Assembly (NCBI GenBank): GCA_037127315.1 | Contig: JBBBDQ010001451.1 | Coordinates: 538,501-602,500, forward strand | Source of the DNA: Ascarosepion bandense | Taxonomy: Eukaryota; Mollusca; Cephalopoda; Sepiida; Sepiidae | DNA length: 64,000 nt | Reading direction: 5' to 3' | In this document: in pieces, positions 1-8,490 of the stretch | Position numbering within the stretch: the first letter of the stretch is position 1 | Layout: each line of letters opens with the position of its first letter | Program-made: the position numbers and the translations under genes | The notes under the pieces: generated by a model | The model's input: the letters and a program-made list of their open reading frames with translations, nothing else | What the model was told of the DNA's origin: nothing | Database searches by the model: none

Positions 1-985
1 AGCCTCTTCACCAGTTCAATAGACGTGGGAGGAGTGTGAACCGGGCGATAGTTAAGTCTATCTACTCCAATTAAGAAGACGTAGTTCGACACTACTTCAT
101 GCAAAAAAGTAGGAAGTACACATGCACCGATCCTGAAAAAATAGACTTGAGAATAGTGTTTTCATGAAAAAAAAAAAAAGTTAAATAGAAAATACTTCTA
201 AATTTCCATCAAAAGTAGCAATAGAGGATTAATCAATTAATGTTAAATGTTTCTTTATAAGTAAACGGCAAATATTACAGTACTAATATTGACGAAAAGA
301 GCAGATGCTAAAGTTTGATCCCAGCCAAATGGTCAGTGGGTAAAAAAAAGCCTAACTCAAATCGAACTCGTCGGTCAGTCAGTAAATCCCGAATATTTTC
401 TTGCAAATATAACATAATTATTAGGGAGGAGGAGACTAAATACTATAGTTTTAACTCAGCTTGATGTTCAGGGAGTGCGGAAAATCATGAATCGAGTAGC
501 ATCAGATGTTGAATCAATGAATGCCGAAAGTTTCTTTTTAAAGAAACGGAAAATATTATAAGTGAAGAATAGATACTATAGTTTCACCCGAGCCCGATGT
601 TCAAGGAGTGAGGAAGACCATAAATCGAATCAATGGATGCTGAACGTTTCCTTATAAGAGAAAAGCTATTATTATCATTAGAGATGAGGTTGACAGATAC
701 TACACTTTGATCCCAGCACGATGGAAAGGGAAGGAAGAAAAGTGTAATATGAGTAGAACTGGTTAGCCCAGTTTACATAGGAAATAAATGATTAAGGTTG
801 TATAATTAATATAGATGAGGAAAAATATCATACTTTGATCCCAACCCGATATCCGGTGAACGACGAAGATCGTAAATTGATTAATATCGGCTGCTCAGTC
901 AATGAATGTCGAATGTTTCTTTATGATTAAAAAAGTTCATTTTACTATTAGAGATGAGTTGGACAGATACTACACTTTGATATCC
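1..985. repeat. Diverged ~115-141 bp satellite (family A), left part
   Basis: Imperfect tandem units are recognisable by a recurring 'gatactacactttgatccc' block, a 'cccgatgtcaaggg'-like block and a 'gaatgtttctttataag'-like block (about 248, 530, 645 and 915). Spacing between these landmarks is about 115 to 141 bp or twice that. Units are strongly diverged and carry indels, so this is an old array. The first ~55 bases contain a 'gggcgatagttaa' stretch resembling the RT N-Y-R-P motif codons of a LINE on the minus strand, but it is too short to assign. No gene is visible. Confidence 0.6.
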
Positions 986-998
986 TTTCGATGTCAAG
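986..998. repeat. Target-site duplication, left copy
   Basis: The 13-bp sequence tttcgatgtcaag is repeated perfectly at 1302-1314. Together they bracket the SINE at 999-1301 and show that it inserted into satellite A by target-primed reverse transcription. Confidence 0.85.
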
Positions 999-1301
999 TC
1001 AGTTAAGGGCCATACGTGAAACACGCTGGAGCGATCATGTCTCGAAAGAGACATGACTGACTGGGCAGAAGATTATCCCGCAGAAGGTTACCATTGCTTT
1101 CTGCCGTAGAGTGTTTGCCAGCCAAGGCTATAAAACCCAATCTGTCCTGTTATTTAACCCATAACTGGAGGGAATAAACGAATTAATGCATTTCCCAAGG
1201 GTATTTGCGCGTAAGTGAATGTAATGAATTCAACTGAAATTCGAACTCGGCTCCCTAATTTCTCGCTGCGAGCCGATATCCACTGCACCACAATGCACAT
1301 A
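999..1301 (-). mobile_element. SINE family 1, full-length copy
   Basis: Read on the minus strand it starts with a tRNA-like head. An A box of the form TGGTGCAGTGG lies close to the 5' end and a GAGTTCGAATTC-like B box lies about 35 nt further on. A conserved body follows, including 'gggttaaataacaggaca' and 'gacatgatcgc', and the 3' end is 'ttaactgac'. Length is 303 bp with a perfect 13-bp target-site duplication. The same family occurs at 13430, 33713, 46350, 48631, 49070/49405, 52410-53290 and 53295. It is non-coding and relies on LINE machinery in trans. The LINE partner is not identified, because the 3' end does not obviously match the LINE tails seen here. Confidence 0.85.
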
Positions 1302-1500
1302 TTTCGATGTCAAGGGAATGCAGAAAAGCCTAACTCAAGTAGAAATGATTCCCCGTTATAGTAAGTTACGTAATTCCCAATAAGAAAACGGCTACTATTA
1401 CATAATTATCAGAGATCAGGGGGAACAGATACAGTACTTTGATCTCAGCCCGATGACAAGGTAGTGAAGAAATGCGTAACTCGAGTAGAAATCGAAACGT
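1302..1500. repeat. Satellite family A resumes after SINE insertion
   Basis: After the right target-site duplication (1302-1314) the array continues with the same blocks ('gataagaaaacggctactat', 'gatctcagcccgatgac') for about 1.5 units before grading into RTE-like sequence near 1500-1560. Confidence 0.55.
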
Positions 1501-1959
1501 TTCAACATTCGAAGAAGAGTAGTATGCCAAATCGTGGCAAACATCTTCAAGAAATCCAGAGCAACAACTTAAGGTTAATCATTCTTATCTAAAGCTTGAT
1601 AAATTTTTGCTGCAATAACTGTGAATACAAGATCAGTTGACCTAGTGAAACAAAAGTCATATAGCTTATCTGATGAAGGTGAAATGCATAACCAGCTGAT
1701 TAGAGCCTCTAGTACTTTACCAAAATAAGGAATTAGTGAATTTTGCAAAATACTTTCTAAAAGATAACAGACGTAGAAAAAATGAGTAGATCACAGATGA
1801 GATTCTCTATATAATGCAAAAGAAACAGAAAACAATGCCAAGACAATAAAACTGAATGCAGAAAACTACACAAGGAATTAGGAACAAATGAATGCAAGCT
1901 AAAGAGGAATGACTCAACAAGAAATGTGAATAAATAGAGAGAATAAGCTTAACTCATAA

Positions 1960-2254
1960 ATGAAGGAAAACATAAAAAAAGTAAGAGAACTAACAACAAA
2001 AAAAACCACAATTATCACAGGATTTATAAAATCAAAAGATGGAAATGAGAAAATACTTCAGCGATTGGACGAATATCTGAGGGATCTCTTCCACGACAAG
2101 CGAGAGCAACCACAGTACACAGAAATACCGACGGACCGGAAGTATTAAAATCCGAAATGGAAGCTGTACTGGATAAACTGAATAGAAACAAAGTCGTAGG
2201 ACCGGACGGAATTGTAATAGAGATGCTGGTAGCCTTAAACGATTTCGGCGTATA
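1960..2254 (+). pseudogene. RTE reverse transcriptase, N-terminal fragment
   Basis: An ATG-led frame at 1960-2148 gives MKENIKKVRELTTKKTTI then 'GFIKSKDGNEKIL' and 'YLRDLFHDKRE'. After a frameshift near 2140 the sequence continues as 'EVLKSEMEAVLDKLNRNK', 'GPDGIVIEMLVALNDFGVY'. The GPDG motif is the usual beginning of the LINE RT domain. The reading stops exactly at the mariner target TA at 2253-2254 and resumes in phase at 3171 ('KIAEIVN'). The parallel minus-strand copy at 9831-9153 shows the same order of motifs. Confidence 0.75.
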
Positions 2255-3168
2255 CAAGGGTCATTCAATAAATAAGGTAAAATTTTCGGTATAAAGACTT
2301 CTACGACGGTCATTCAATAAGTAAGATGAATGTTTTGGTACAAGGACTTCTCATACAGATAGAATCTTACTTTTCTTTTCTTTTACTTCGTTTTCAAAGA
2401 GATTTAATGTTTTTTGCAGATTAAAAAAAAACTTTGACAGTTTTGGAGATTAACAAAGATGGCCGACCAAGAAGCATGTTTCAGGATTGAACAGTAGTCA
2501 GTTATCAAGTTTTTGATTGCTTAAGGGTGCAAACTAGTTGAAATTCATAGGAAAATTTCAAATGTGTATTGTGCCACATGTTTCAGCCAAGAGAATATCT
2601 ACAAGTGGGCTAAATTGTTTAAAAAAGGACGGAGCAGTGTTGAGGATGAAGACAGGCCTGAGAGGCCGACAGAAGTGAGGTCTCTTGAGGTGATCGAATC
2701 AGTCAATGACCTCATTCAGTCTGACAGAAGTGTGACAGTCGAAGATATTGCAAGGACTATGAGTCTATCTAAAGAACAAACGCAGAGGTCATCAGTCACA
2801 TAGAGTCGTCTTGCATCAAGAAAACGCAAGACCTCACACAGCAGCCCAAACGGTGCAGACCATCAACGAGCTGGGCTGCGAACTGCCCCCTCATCCCGCT
2901 TACAGCGAAGACCTTGCCCCTTCAGATTTTCACCTGTTTGGTCCCTTGAAAGTGTTCACGAGAGGCACGAAGTTTGAAAGTGACGATGAAGTCAAAAGTG
3001 CTGTGAGCGATTGGCTGATTTTTACACTGAAGGAATACGGAAGCTTGTGCACAGATGGGAAAAGTGTGTGACACTGCTGAGAGACTACGTTAAAAATCAA
3101 AGTAAGCTTCTATCTGTATTAGAAGTTCTTATACTGAGAAAGTCATCTCATTTATTGAATGACCCTCG
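2255..3168 (+). mobile_element. Mariner-like transposon 1, internally deleted
   Basis: Terminal inverted repeats 'agggtcattcaataa' (2256 onward) and 'ttattgaatgaccct' (to 3166) are bounded by TA on both sides (2253-2254, 3169-3170), the mariner target. The left TIR region is duplicated: a second 'cggtcattcaataagtaag' begins near 2306, followed by 'gacttct'-type sequence similar to the first unit. It sits inside the RTE relic, so it is younger than that copy. It is non-autonomous now, because the transposase frame is broken and partly deleted. Confidence 0.85.
2459..3071 (+). pseudogene. Mariner transposase pseudogene (element 1)
   Basis: The start is at 2459 (MADQEACFRIEQ then a stop). The paired-domain/HTH part reads 'FSQENIYKWAKLFKKGRSS' and 'EDEDRPERPTEVRSLEVIES'. 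After 'SLSKEQTQ' the middle, including the first catalytic Asp, is missing. The C-terminal half (2811-3071) has 'HQENARPHTA' and 'YSEDLAPSDFHLFGPLK'. In the family these are HxDNAxPHTA and YSPDLAPSDFHLF, so the second catalytic Asp is Glu here while the third is kept. The length is about 200 residues against roughly 340-350 for the family. Catalytically dead by inference. Confidence 0.85.
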
Positions 3169-3318
3169 TACAAAATTGCAGAAATAGTAAATCTACAACA
3201 TTGGCGATATACCTGAAAACCTAAGCAGATAGATTCTCAAAGCACTACCAAAGAAACCAGGCACAAAAGAACGTGGCCACCGAATAATAAGCTCAGTGAG
3301 TCATATAACAAAACTCAT

Positions 3319-3828
3319 AATGTGAATTCTGATGATTATTTGGTTGACTGTTTGTTTTTATTGCGAATCAACCTAGGCGGGTCATTTATTGCCAACTAAA
3401 TTTTATTCATTTATTGCTGGTAATATCTTTTTCTTTCAACAATTTATTGTTGATTTATATAAGTTTTTGTGTCTAGTAATAATTTTTCCTTTTCAAGATT
3501 CATTGGGATTTGTTTTTAAGGGCAGGGTGCCTAAGTCCTACCATTGTTATTTAACCCATAACTGGAAGGAAGGGACGGATTAATACCTTTCCAAAGGGTA
3601 CCAGTGCTTAAGTGAATGCAGGGTTTTGAACTGGAATTTGAACTCGGCTCACCGATTTCACTTTCAGAGCCGATATCCACTTCACCACAACGCACATCCG
3701 TCACTGAACGCTTACAGCACTTGGTATTCCCAACAGTCACCCATCTAAGTACTGACCAGGCTCAACGTTGCTTAACTTCGGTGATCGAGCGAGAACCGGT
3801 GTATTCAACGTGAGAGGCCGTAAGTCCC
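3319..3828 (-). mobile_element. SINE family 2 with 5S rRNA-derived and tRNA-like head
   Basis: Read on the minus strand the order is: 5S rRNA-like head (3822-3711), a short linker, a tRNA-like region beginning 'gatgtgcgttgtggtg' with a 'gagttcaaattcc' B box, the body shared with SINE family 1 up to 'gggttaaataaca', then a different 3' part ending in the motif 'ggcaataaatgacccgcc' and 'ggttgattcgc' near 3340-3385. It interrupts the RTE relic, which stops at 'actcataatg' and resumes at 'gatgaatagagtac' (3830). The head type resembles AmnSINE1-like 5S+tRNA chimeras known in vertebrates. Confidence 0.7.
3711..3822 (-). pseudogene. 5S rRNA-derived sequence (SINE head)
   Basis: The minus strand reads tacggcctctcacgttgaa, then 'ccggttctcgctcgatcacc', 'gaagttaagcaacgttgagc', 'ctggtcagtacttagatggg' and 'tgactgttgggaatacc'. 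These are the landmark blocks of metazoan 5S rRNA, including the internal promoter (A box, IE and C box region). About 112 nt are retained and the 3' end runs straight into the tRNA-like part of the SINE. It is not a free-standing 5S gene. A second, more diverged copy lies at 23032-23134. Confidence 0.85.
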
Positions 3829-4294
3829 TGATGAATAGAGTACACAGCAGAATCAGGCCAAAGAACTGAGCAGTTTCGTCAATGAAACTGGAACAAGGAA
3901 CCCAATATTTGTGCCTATAATGTTATCGGAAACGGCAATAAAAATGCAGAAGAACATCTATCTGTGTTTCATAAACTACGCTAAGACATTCGACAAAGTA
4001 CGCGGCAAAGACTTAAAGAGATGCTCGACAACCTTGACATATTCGAGAAAGACAGTGGAGCAATCATGAATTTGTACTGGCAGAAATCGCTTGCATACGG
4101 ACAGGAATTGAGCAGATACACAAACTTAGAAATGGCTGTAAGACTAATGTGTTTTTCTCACCATATCTATTCAACCTATATAGCCAGGTAATTTTGAGAG
4201 CCATTGGCTGCTAATCTGAACAATATAAAATACACAGATGACACACTGCTGATATCAGACAAGGAAACAAACCTACAAGACTAGAAAGTGGATA
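3829..4294 (+). pseudogene. RTE reverse transcriptase, palm fragment
   Basis: Translation in shifting frames gives 'MNRVHSRIRPK', 'NWNKEPNI', 'AYNVIGNGNKNAEE', then 'IEQIHKLRNGCKTNVFFSPY', 'LFNLYSQVILRAI' and 'NNIKYTDDTLLISDKETN'. This follows the order of motifs seen in intact RTE elements (GFR.GTGTRNA, GVRQGCVLSP, YADDT). The catalytic box is Y-T-D-D. The block ends at the second mariner's TA target (4293-4294). Confidence 0.75.
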
Positions 4295-5527
4295 TTAGGT
4301 TGTCCCAAACGTTCGTAAACACATGCAAAAAATTGAAATTTTACTTGCCAATTAATCTAAGGTTACCAGAAAACACTTGCAAAAAATTAAAATTTTACTC
4401 GCAAAAACAACAAAAATTATTGTTAAAAATAAAGACCATCATTTTCCAAGACATTCTGCCATCAATCTGAAAGCTTTCGGATCTGGTCAAAGTACCATTC
4501 AGCCGGCTTTGAATCAAAGAATTCTTGACACGCTTCCTCGACTTTATCAAACAAGTCGAATCGGCGGCCCTTCAGAAAGTGTTGCATTGAGCGGAAAAGG
4601 CCGTAATCTGATGGAGCACAGTCAGGACTGTAAGCTGAATGTCCAGCTCTTCAAACTTGTCTTTGGTCTTCCTGGCGGTGTGTGGCTTGGCATTGTCCTG
4701 ATGCATCAAAGCATGCTTAAGGTTGATCAGAGCCGAGTACATTTGTTTCAACTTTTCGTAGAGCCGCTCATATTGCTGACAGTAAAGTTCGGCACTGATG
4801 GCATGACCATTCAGAACCAACTCAAAATGCACGATTCCTTCAAAGTTCCACCAAACGCACAACATGAATTTCTTGCAGAATCGATCTTTTTTTGGAACCG
4901 ACGGTGTTTCTTGCCCTTTCTGAACCCATCGCTTGTCTCGATTGTGCTAGACCAGATAGACCCATTTCTCGTCGAATGTTGCAATGCGCTTTCAAAAACG
5001 CTCGTCCAATGGATTGCTGAGGAATTGACAGCAAATTTCAACTCTTCTGTTGGCTTGTGTTTCGTTCAGTTCGTGCGGATCTTGGTGAGGCTTTTTGTGA
5101 ACAAAATCAAGTTGTTTCAAATATCGGTGAATTGTCGATTTGTCAACTCCAAGCTCATCAACCAATTCTCGAGTGCTCGATGAAGGCACAATGTCCAGCC
5201 CAGTTTGTAAGTCTCCATCATCCAACTTTAACGGCCGTCTTGAACGAGGCTTATCCTCAAGACTCACGTCACCAGAAACGAATTGCTTGTACGACTTTGA
5301 GATCACCGCATATGAAATTGTTCCTTCACCCTCAGCAGCATAAATCTCTTCTGCAGCTTTTCTGGTTGAAAGACCTCCCTTCCAGCAGTAACGAATCAAA
5401 AATTGCAGCTCGATTTTATCAATTGCCATCTGAAATACAAAGATGGATATCACTATAACAATATAAACGAAAAATGGCATAAAAATTCAATTTTTCGCAA
5501 GTGTTTACGAACTTTTGGACAACCTAA
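4295..5527 (-). mobile_element. Mariner-like transposon 2, full length
   Basis: 1233 bp with inverted termini TTAGGTTGTCC... at 4295 and ...GGACAACCTAA ending at 5527, TA on both sides (4293-4294 and 5528-5529). The TIR similarity extends about 45 bp, including 'gttcgtaaacac'. The transposase lies on the minus strand and is full length but damaged. The element is inserted in the RTE relic. TIRs differ from mariner 1, so it is a separate family. Confidence 0.9.
4423..5429 (-). pseudogene. Mariner transposase pseudogene (element 2)
   Basis: Start MAIDKIELQFLIRYCWKGG at 5429. The first HTH region is 'STRKAAEEIYAAEG' and the second 'STRELVDELGVDKSTIHRYL'. All three catalytic Asp contexts are visible: 'ATFDEKWVYL' (about 4985), 'MHQDNAKPHTARK' (about 4695), and 'YSPDCAPSDYGLF' (about 4630) after a frameshift. 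The reading continues to 'ENDGLYF' and a TAA at 4425-4423. Lesions are in-frame stops after ...LDERF, after ...VYLV and inside 'KLSD*WQNV', plus one frameshift with a short deletion before the third Asp. About 335 codons, normal for mariner. Inactive but recent enough to read end to end. Confidence 0.9.
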
Positions 5528-6190
5528 TAAATAAAACGGAAAGAAGGGATTACATATAAACTAAAAAAAGAAAAATAAATACATTCTCATCAGTAAAAAG
5601 ATGAGTCCCAAATGCCAACTACAGGCCGGGAATAATAAAATCAAGCAGGTACAGAAATTTTAATACCTGGGAAGTGTTATACTTGAGGTCAGAAAGGCCT
5701 ATTGGCATGGCCAATGATGCATTTCAAAAGCAGCGTAGCGTAATGACATACAGGATAATTTCACTAGAAACAAAGAAGAGAGTTCTGGATTCTTATGTGA
5801 TATCTGTCTTTCAAAATAGTAGCGAATGCTGAATAATCTCATCAAAGATGAAGGAAACACTTAAAGTAACCGAAACATGGTTTTACATAAAGATGACAAG
5901 GATACTAGGGACCAAACATGTTATCAAATTCGAGGTTTGGAAGAGAATGAGTGGGGAAATGAAAACCTTTACTTAATATAAGGAAAATACAGCTGAAGTT
6001 TCTCTGACATATATTGAGGAAGGAGGGCTTAGGAAATCATATACTATCAGGAAAGATATGAGAGAATTGTGACGGGGACCGTAATTCGTTATATACTTGA
6101 GAGACATGTGCAAGTGGATGGCAGTGCATGGAATAGGGAGATGTGGAAGAATAAGACCAGCTACATCCTGAAGGGACATGGCAGTTAGAA
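5528..6190 (+). pseudogene. RTE C-terminal region fragment
   Basis: Shows 'MANDAFQKQRSVMTYRIISL', 'ETKKRVLDSYVISVFQNSSE', 'KMKETLKVTETWFY' and later 'CKWMAVHGIGRCG'. This is the conserved region after the RT (family: ETKKRVLDCYVMSVL.YG.ECWTIS, then EMWFYRRMLRISW). The better-preserved copy at 17640-18140 makes the alignment clear. Many frameshifts are present. It ends near 6190, before unique sequence and the (TA)n at 6250. Confidence 0.75.
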
Positions 6191-6245
6191 GACAATAATA
6201 TACAGACTAATAAAACCTGGGTATCAAAGTACTGGTAAACATTTC

Positions 6246-6249
<4 letters not shown>

Positions 6250-6284
<35 letters not shown>
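6250..6284. repeat. (TA)n microsatellite
   Basis: Perfect TA dinucleotide run of about 35 bp just downstream of the RTE relic. Confidence 0.95.
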
Positions 6285-6286
<2 letters not shown>

Positions 6287-6420
6287 AATTTTTTCCACAT
6301 TAATTCTATAAATGTGCAATCTCGATATCGAGCACTTTACGATAAAAACAATTTTGCTAAAGATTCTTTATCAGTAAACTGCTGAAAAAACAATTTTGGC
6401 ACTAAGCATCAACACAAAAC

Positions 6421-6423
<3 letters not shown>

Positions 6424-6476
<53 letters not shown>
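6424..6476. repeat. (TA)n microsatellite
   Basis: Perfect AT run of about 53 bp. The 140 bp before it (6285-6423) is AT-rich with no recognised feature. Confidence 0.95.
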
Positions 6477-6479
<3 letters not shown>

Positions 6480-6630
6480 TATAGATGTCCAGTCCGTAAA
6501 CGGCGAGGATAATCCAACAAGATCAACTTAATATAAAATATTAAGTGTTATATCTATATAGAGAGCTCAATGGGTGTTATTCAGAGCAATATGATATTTA
6601 TAAAGGAAAACGCAACACGTCATTTAAATT

Positions 6631-6684
6631 GGCAATAAATTATGATTCATTTCAATAAGTTAAATTAGCTCATTTCATCAGACC
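6631..6684 (-). ncRNA. Hammerhead ribozyme (left arm, minus strand)
   Basis: Minus strand, 5' to 3'. Stem I is GGU (6684-6682) with GCC (6633-6631). Core CUGAUGA is at 6681-6675. Stem II is AAUGAGCU (6674-6667) with AACUUAUU (6661-6654), a 5-nt loop, one mismatch and one G-U. Core GAA is at 6653-6651. Stem III is AUGAAU (6650-6645) with AUUUAU (6640-6635) and a 4-nt loop. Position 17 is U at 6634, giving an N-U-H cleavage site. All invariant core bases are present. Stem I is short (3 bp), so activity would depend on context. Confidence 0.7.
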
Positions 6685-6721
6685 GGTAAAAATATTTCTA
6701 CCAGATTGAACGAATATTGTG

Positions 6722-6777
6722 TGGTCTGATGAAATGAGCTAATTCAGCTCATTGAAATGAATTATAATTTATAACCA
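6722..6777 (+). ncRNA. Hammerhead ribozyme (right arm, plus strand)
   Basis: Stem I is UGGU (6722-6725) with ACCA (6774-6777). Core CUGAUGA is at 6726-6732. Stem II is AAUGAGCU (6733-6740) with AGCUCAUU (6746-6753), eight perfect pairs and a 5-nt loop. Core GAA is at 6754-6756. Stem III is AUGAAU (6757-6762) with AUUUAU (6767-6772), one G-U pair and a 4-nt loop. Position 17 is A at 6773, so the triplet is AUA, a permitted but weaker N-U-H site. Every invariant core position matches the hammerhead consensus. Confidence 0.75.
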
Positions 6778-6799
6778 ATTTAAATGACGTGCTGAGATT

Positions 6800-7760
6800 T
6801 CCTTCATATATGATTAATAAAGCTAAAAAGACAAATATCAGCCGACGTGGACATTATCAAGGCAAGTCTGAATATTTTTTAGTACAGGTACAATAACAAA
6901 ATTTAACAATAAAAAAATAAATTTTTAATGCTTAGACATTAAACATTTTCACTAGATTAATGAATATTTATATTAAATTTCATGTTTTGTTAAACTAACG
7001 ACATTTCGATCTTAACTAATTATTGCAAAATAAAAGCGTTATATTTGCCTGTATAAAGTCCATCAGTGAACGAAATGTGTCAGCTGGAAAAAGGTTTCTG
7101 TTTCTTTGTATCATTTACTTTTTTTTTTTACATATATACCTTTAGTGAATTGTACCACAATTTTGGGAATTTGTTTTGTTTTATCAATAGTGACCATGAC
7201 TAATTAATAACTATACCTAAATTATTCTTGAATAATGTTGTTTATATAAAGAAAAAAGAACGTTTAAATGGAGATGTAAACGGTAACCCTTTTATTTACG
7301 AGAGCAGCGATTACTGACAGGTTAACGAAATTACATCGATTAAGTTTAAAGAGGATCGTTTGCTTCAAATTGAGAGGATATAAAAGCTCAGCTGGGAAAA
7401 AGGAAATCCCGGCATTTTCTCGCGTTTCTCGTCCAGGTCTAAGTGTTGACCTATAAAGTTAAAGAAGAAACACATATCATCATTATGGAAGCTTCACTTG
7501 GAACGAGATCGGAGACGCAGTAACGCGAGACGTTAACAAGACGATATGTCCAGTAAAACGCAATGTATCAGACCCTGTTTAATTATGTAATATATCACTC
7601 CATCTGCTGAACGCTAAAGTTTTCCCTCGGGCCAATGATTAACGAATTAATTCCCTTCTAACAGGTTTCGGTGATTTCGACAAACAGAAACAAGCATCGT
7701 TTCTGTTGAGTTCAGCGTTTCAAATGATATTTCTTTGTATTTATGACCGGATTGCGAATG
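6800..7760. other. Low-repeat stretch without recognised gene
   Basis: About 1 kb of AT-rich sequence without repeats seen elsewhere in the window. I see no open frame of useful length. The only notable feature is a TATA-like box near 7379 (separate entry). Confidence 0.5.
7379..7488 (+). promoter_or_regulatory. Possible TATA-box promoter and short leader
   Basis: 'atataaaagctcag' at about 7379 is a good TATA box with a pyrimidine-rich stretch ~35-45 bp downstream ('cattttctcgcgtttctcg'). An ATG at 7485 opens only 12 codons (MEASLGTRSETQ) before TAA, and a GTAACG donor-like sequence overlaps that stop. It could be a first exon, an LTR U3 or chance. Evidence is weak. Confidence 0.22.
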
Positions 7761-7764
7761 CGGC

Positions 7765-7765
<1 letters not shown>

Positions 7766-7808
<43 letters not shown>

Positions 7809-7811
7809 GAA
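7766..7811. repeat. (GAAA)n microsatellite
   Basis: About eleven consecutive gaaa units. Purine-rich sequence continues to ~8000. Confidence 0.9.
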
Positions 7812-7894
7812 ATGTTTGGAAAAGAAAGATGGATAATTTAAGCTAATGGTTGAAAGAAGGTTACATAGAAATAAGAAACTTAAATAATATCAGG

Positions 7895-7954
7895 AAAGAG
7901 ATGAAAGAAAGAGATGAAAGAAAGAGATGAAAGAAAGAGATGAAAGAAAGAAAG
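7895..7954. repeat. 14-bp minisatellite
   Basis: Four to five copies of 'gaaagagatgaaagaaagag'-phase sequence (14-bp unit gatgaaagaaagag). Probably grown out of the adjacent GAAA tract. Confidence 0.75.
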
Positions 7955-8141
7955 GCAAATGACAATAACAGAAGAAATTATAGAAAAAAGACAGCGAAAA
8001 CTAATCGGAAAACACATACACAGCAAAATGTTACCGACGCGAGAAAGATTTTAAGAACAAGAAAAATATAAATACTAAAGCAAGAATAAAAAAGGAAATA
8101 TTTTGTTAATTTATATATCACAGTTCGCAATTGTTTATAAC

Positions 8142-8490
8142 TAGCAGTTTAGTCCGGTTTCACTTGGGTAGTTTAAGGAATAATAAGAATAAAAAGCATA
8201 TGATGAATTTACATAGCAAATACTTACCCAATGTCCACCCTCGTCACTTTTACAGATAAAGACTAGCAGTTTAGCCCGGTTTCACTTGGGTAGTTTAAGG
8301 AATAATAAGAATAAAAGACACATCATGAATTTACATAGCAAATACTTACACAACGTCCACCCTCGTCACTTTTATAGACTAGCAGTTTAGCCCGGTTTCA
8401 ATCGGGTAGTTTAAGGAATAATAAGAATAAAAGACACATGATGAATTTACATAGAAAAAATACTTACACAACGTCCACCCTCGTCACATT
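8142..8490. repeat. ~110-120 bp tandem triplication
   Basis: Three consecutive copies beginning 'ctagcagtttagcccggtt' (8142, 8263, 8369) and ending '...gtccaccctcgtcactttta'. Copies differ by a few substitutions and small indels. A partial related end, 'ccccctcgtcacttttatag', reappears at 8804-8825. Sequence from 8490 to 8800 is AT-rich without other signals. The unit looks like part of a dispersed repeat, but I do not recognise it. Confidence 0.8.

Larger units (their letters stand above)
1530..6190 (+). mobile_element. RTE-type LINE relic split by three insertions
   Basis: One non-LTR retrotransposon in four collinear blocks: ~1530-2254, 3169-3318, 3829-4294 and 5528-6190. Conceptual translation gives, in order, the linker before the RT with 'GFIKSKDGNEKIL', RT motifs around 'GPDGIVIEML', 'IEQIHKLRNGCKTNVFFSPY' with a YTDDTL-type catalytic box near 4230, and the family's C-terminal region with 'SLETKKRVLDSY'. 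Many stops and frameshifts make it inactive. The breaks are a mariner (2255-3168), a SINE with a 5S head (3319-3828) and a second mariner (4295-5527). The C-terminal layout resembles RTE/BovB elements, so the clade name is an inference. Confidence 0.8.
6618..6795. mobile_element. ~178-bp inverted-repeat element with two hammerhead folds
   Basis: The left arm 'cgtcatttaaattggcaata' (from 6619) through 'agctcatttcatcagacc' (to 6684) is the imperfect reverse complement of 'ggtctgatgaaatgagct' (from 6723) through 'ccaatttaaatgacgtg' (to 6791). The arms are ~67-70 bp and the centre is ~38 bp. Each arm contains a hammerhead ribozyme core reading outward from the centre. Penelope-like elements and retrozymes are known to carry hammerheads in their terminal repeats, so a Penelope-like terminus is a plausible source, but no coding part is attached here. 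Confidence 0.75.

Noticed and set aside
3711..3822. Functional 5S rRNA gene
   Set aside because: Fused directly to SINE sequence at its 3' end, lacks a terminator and carries substitutions; the second copy has the same junction.
4377..5183. 268-codon plus-strand frame
   Set aside because: It is the antisense of the mariner 2 transposase; the minus strand carries HTH and catalytic motifs, the plus-strand product has none.
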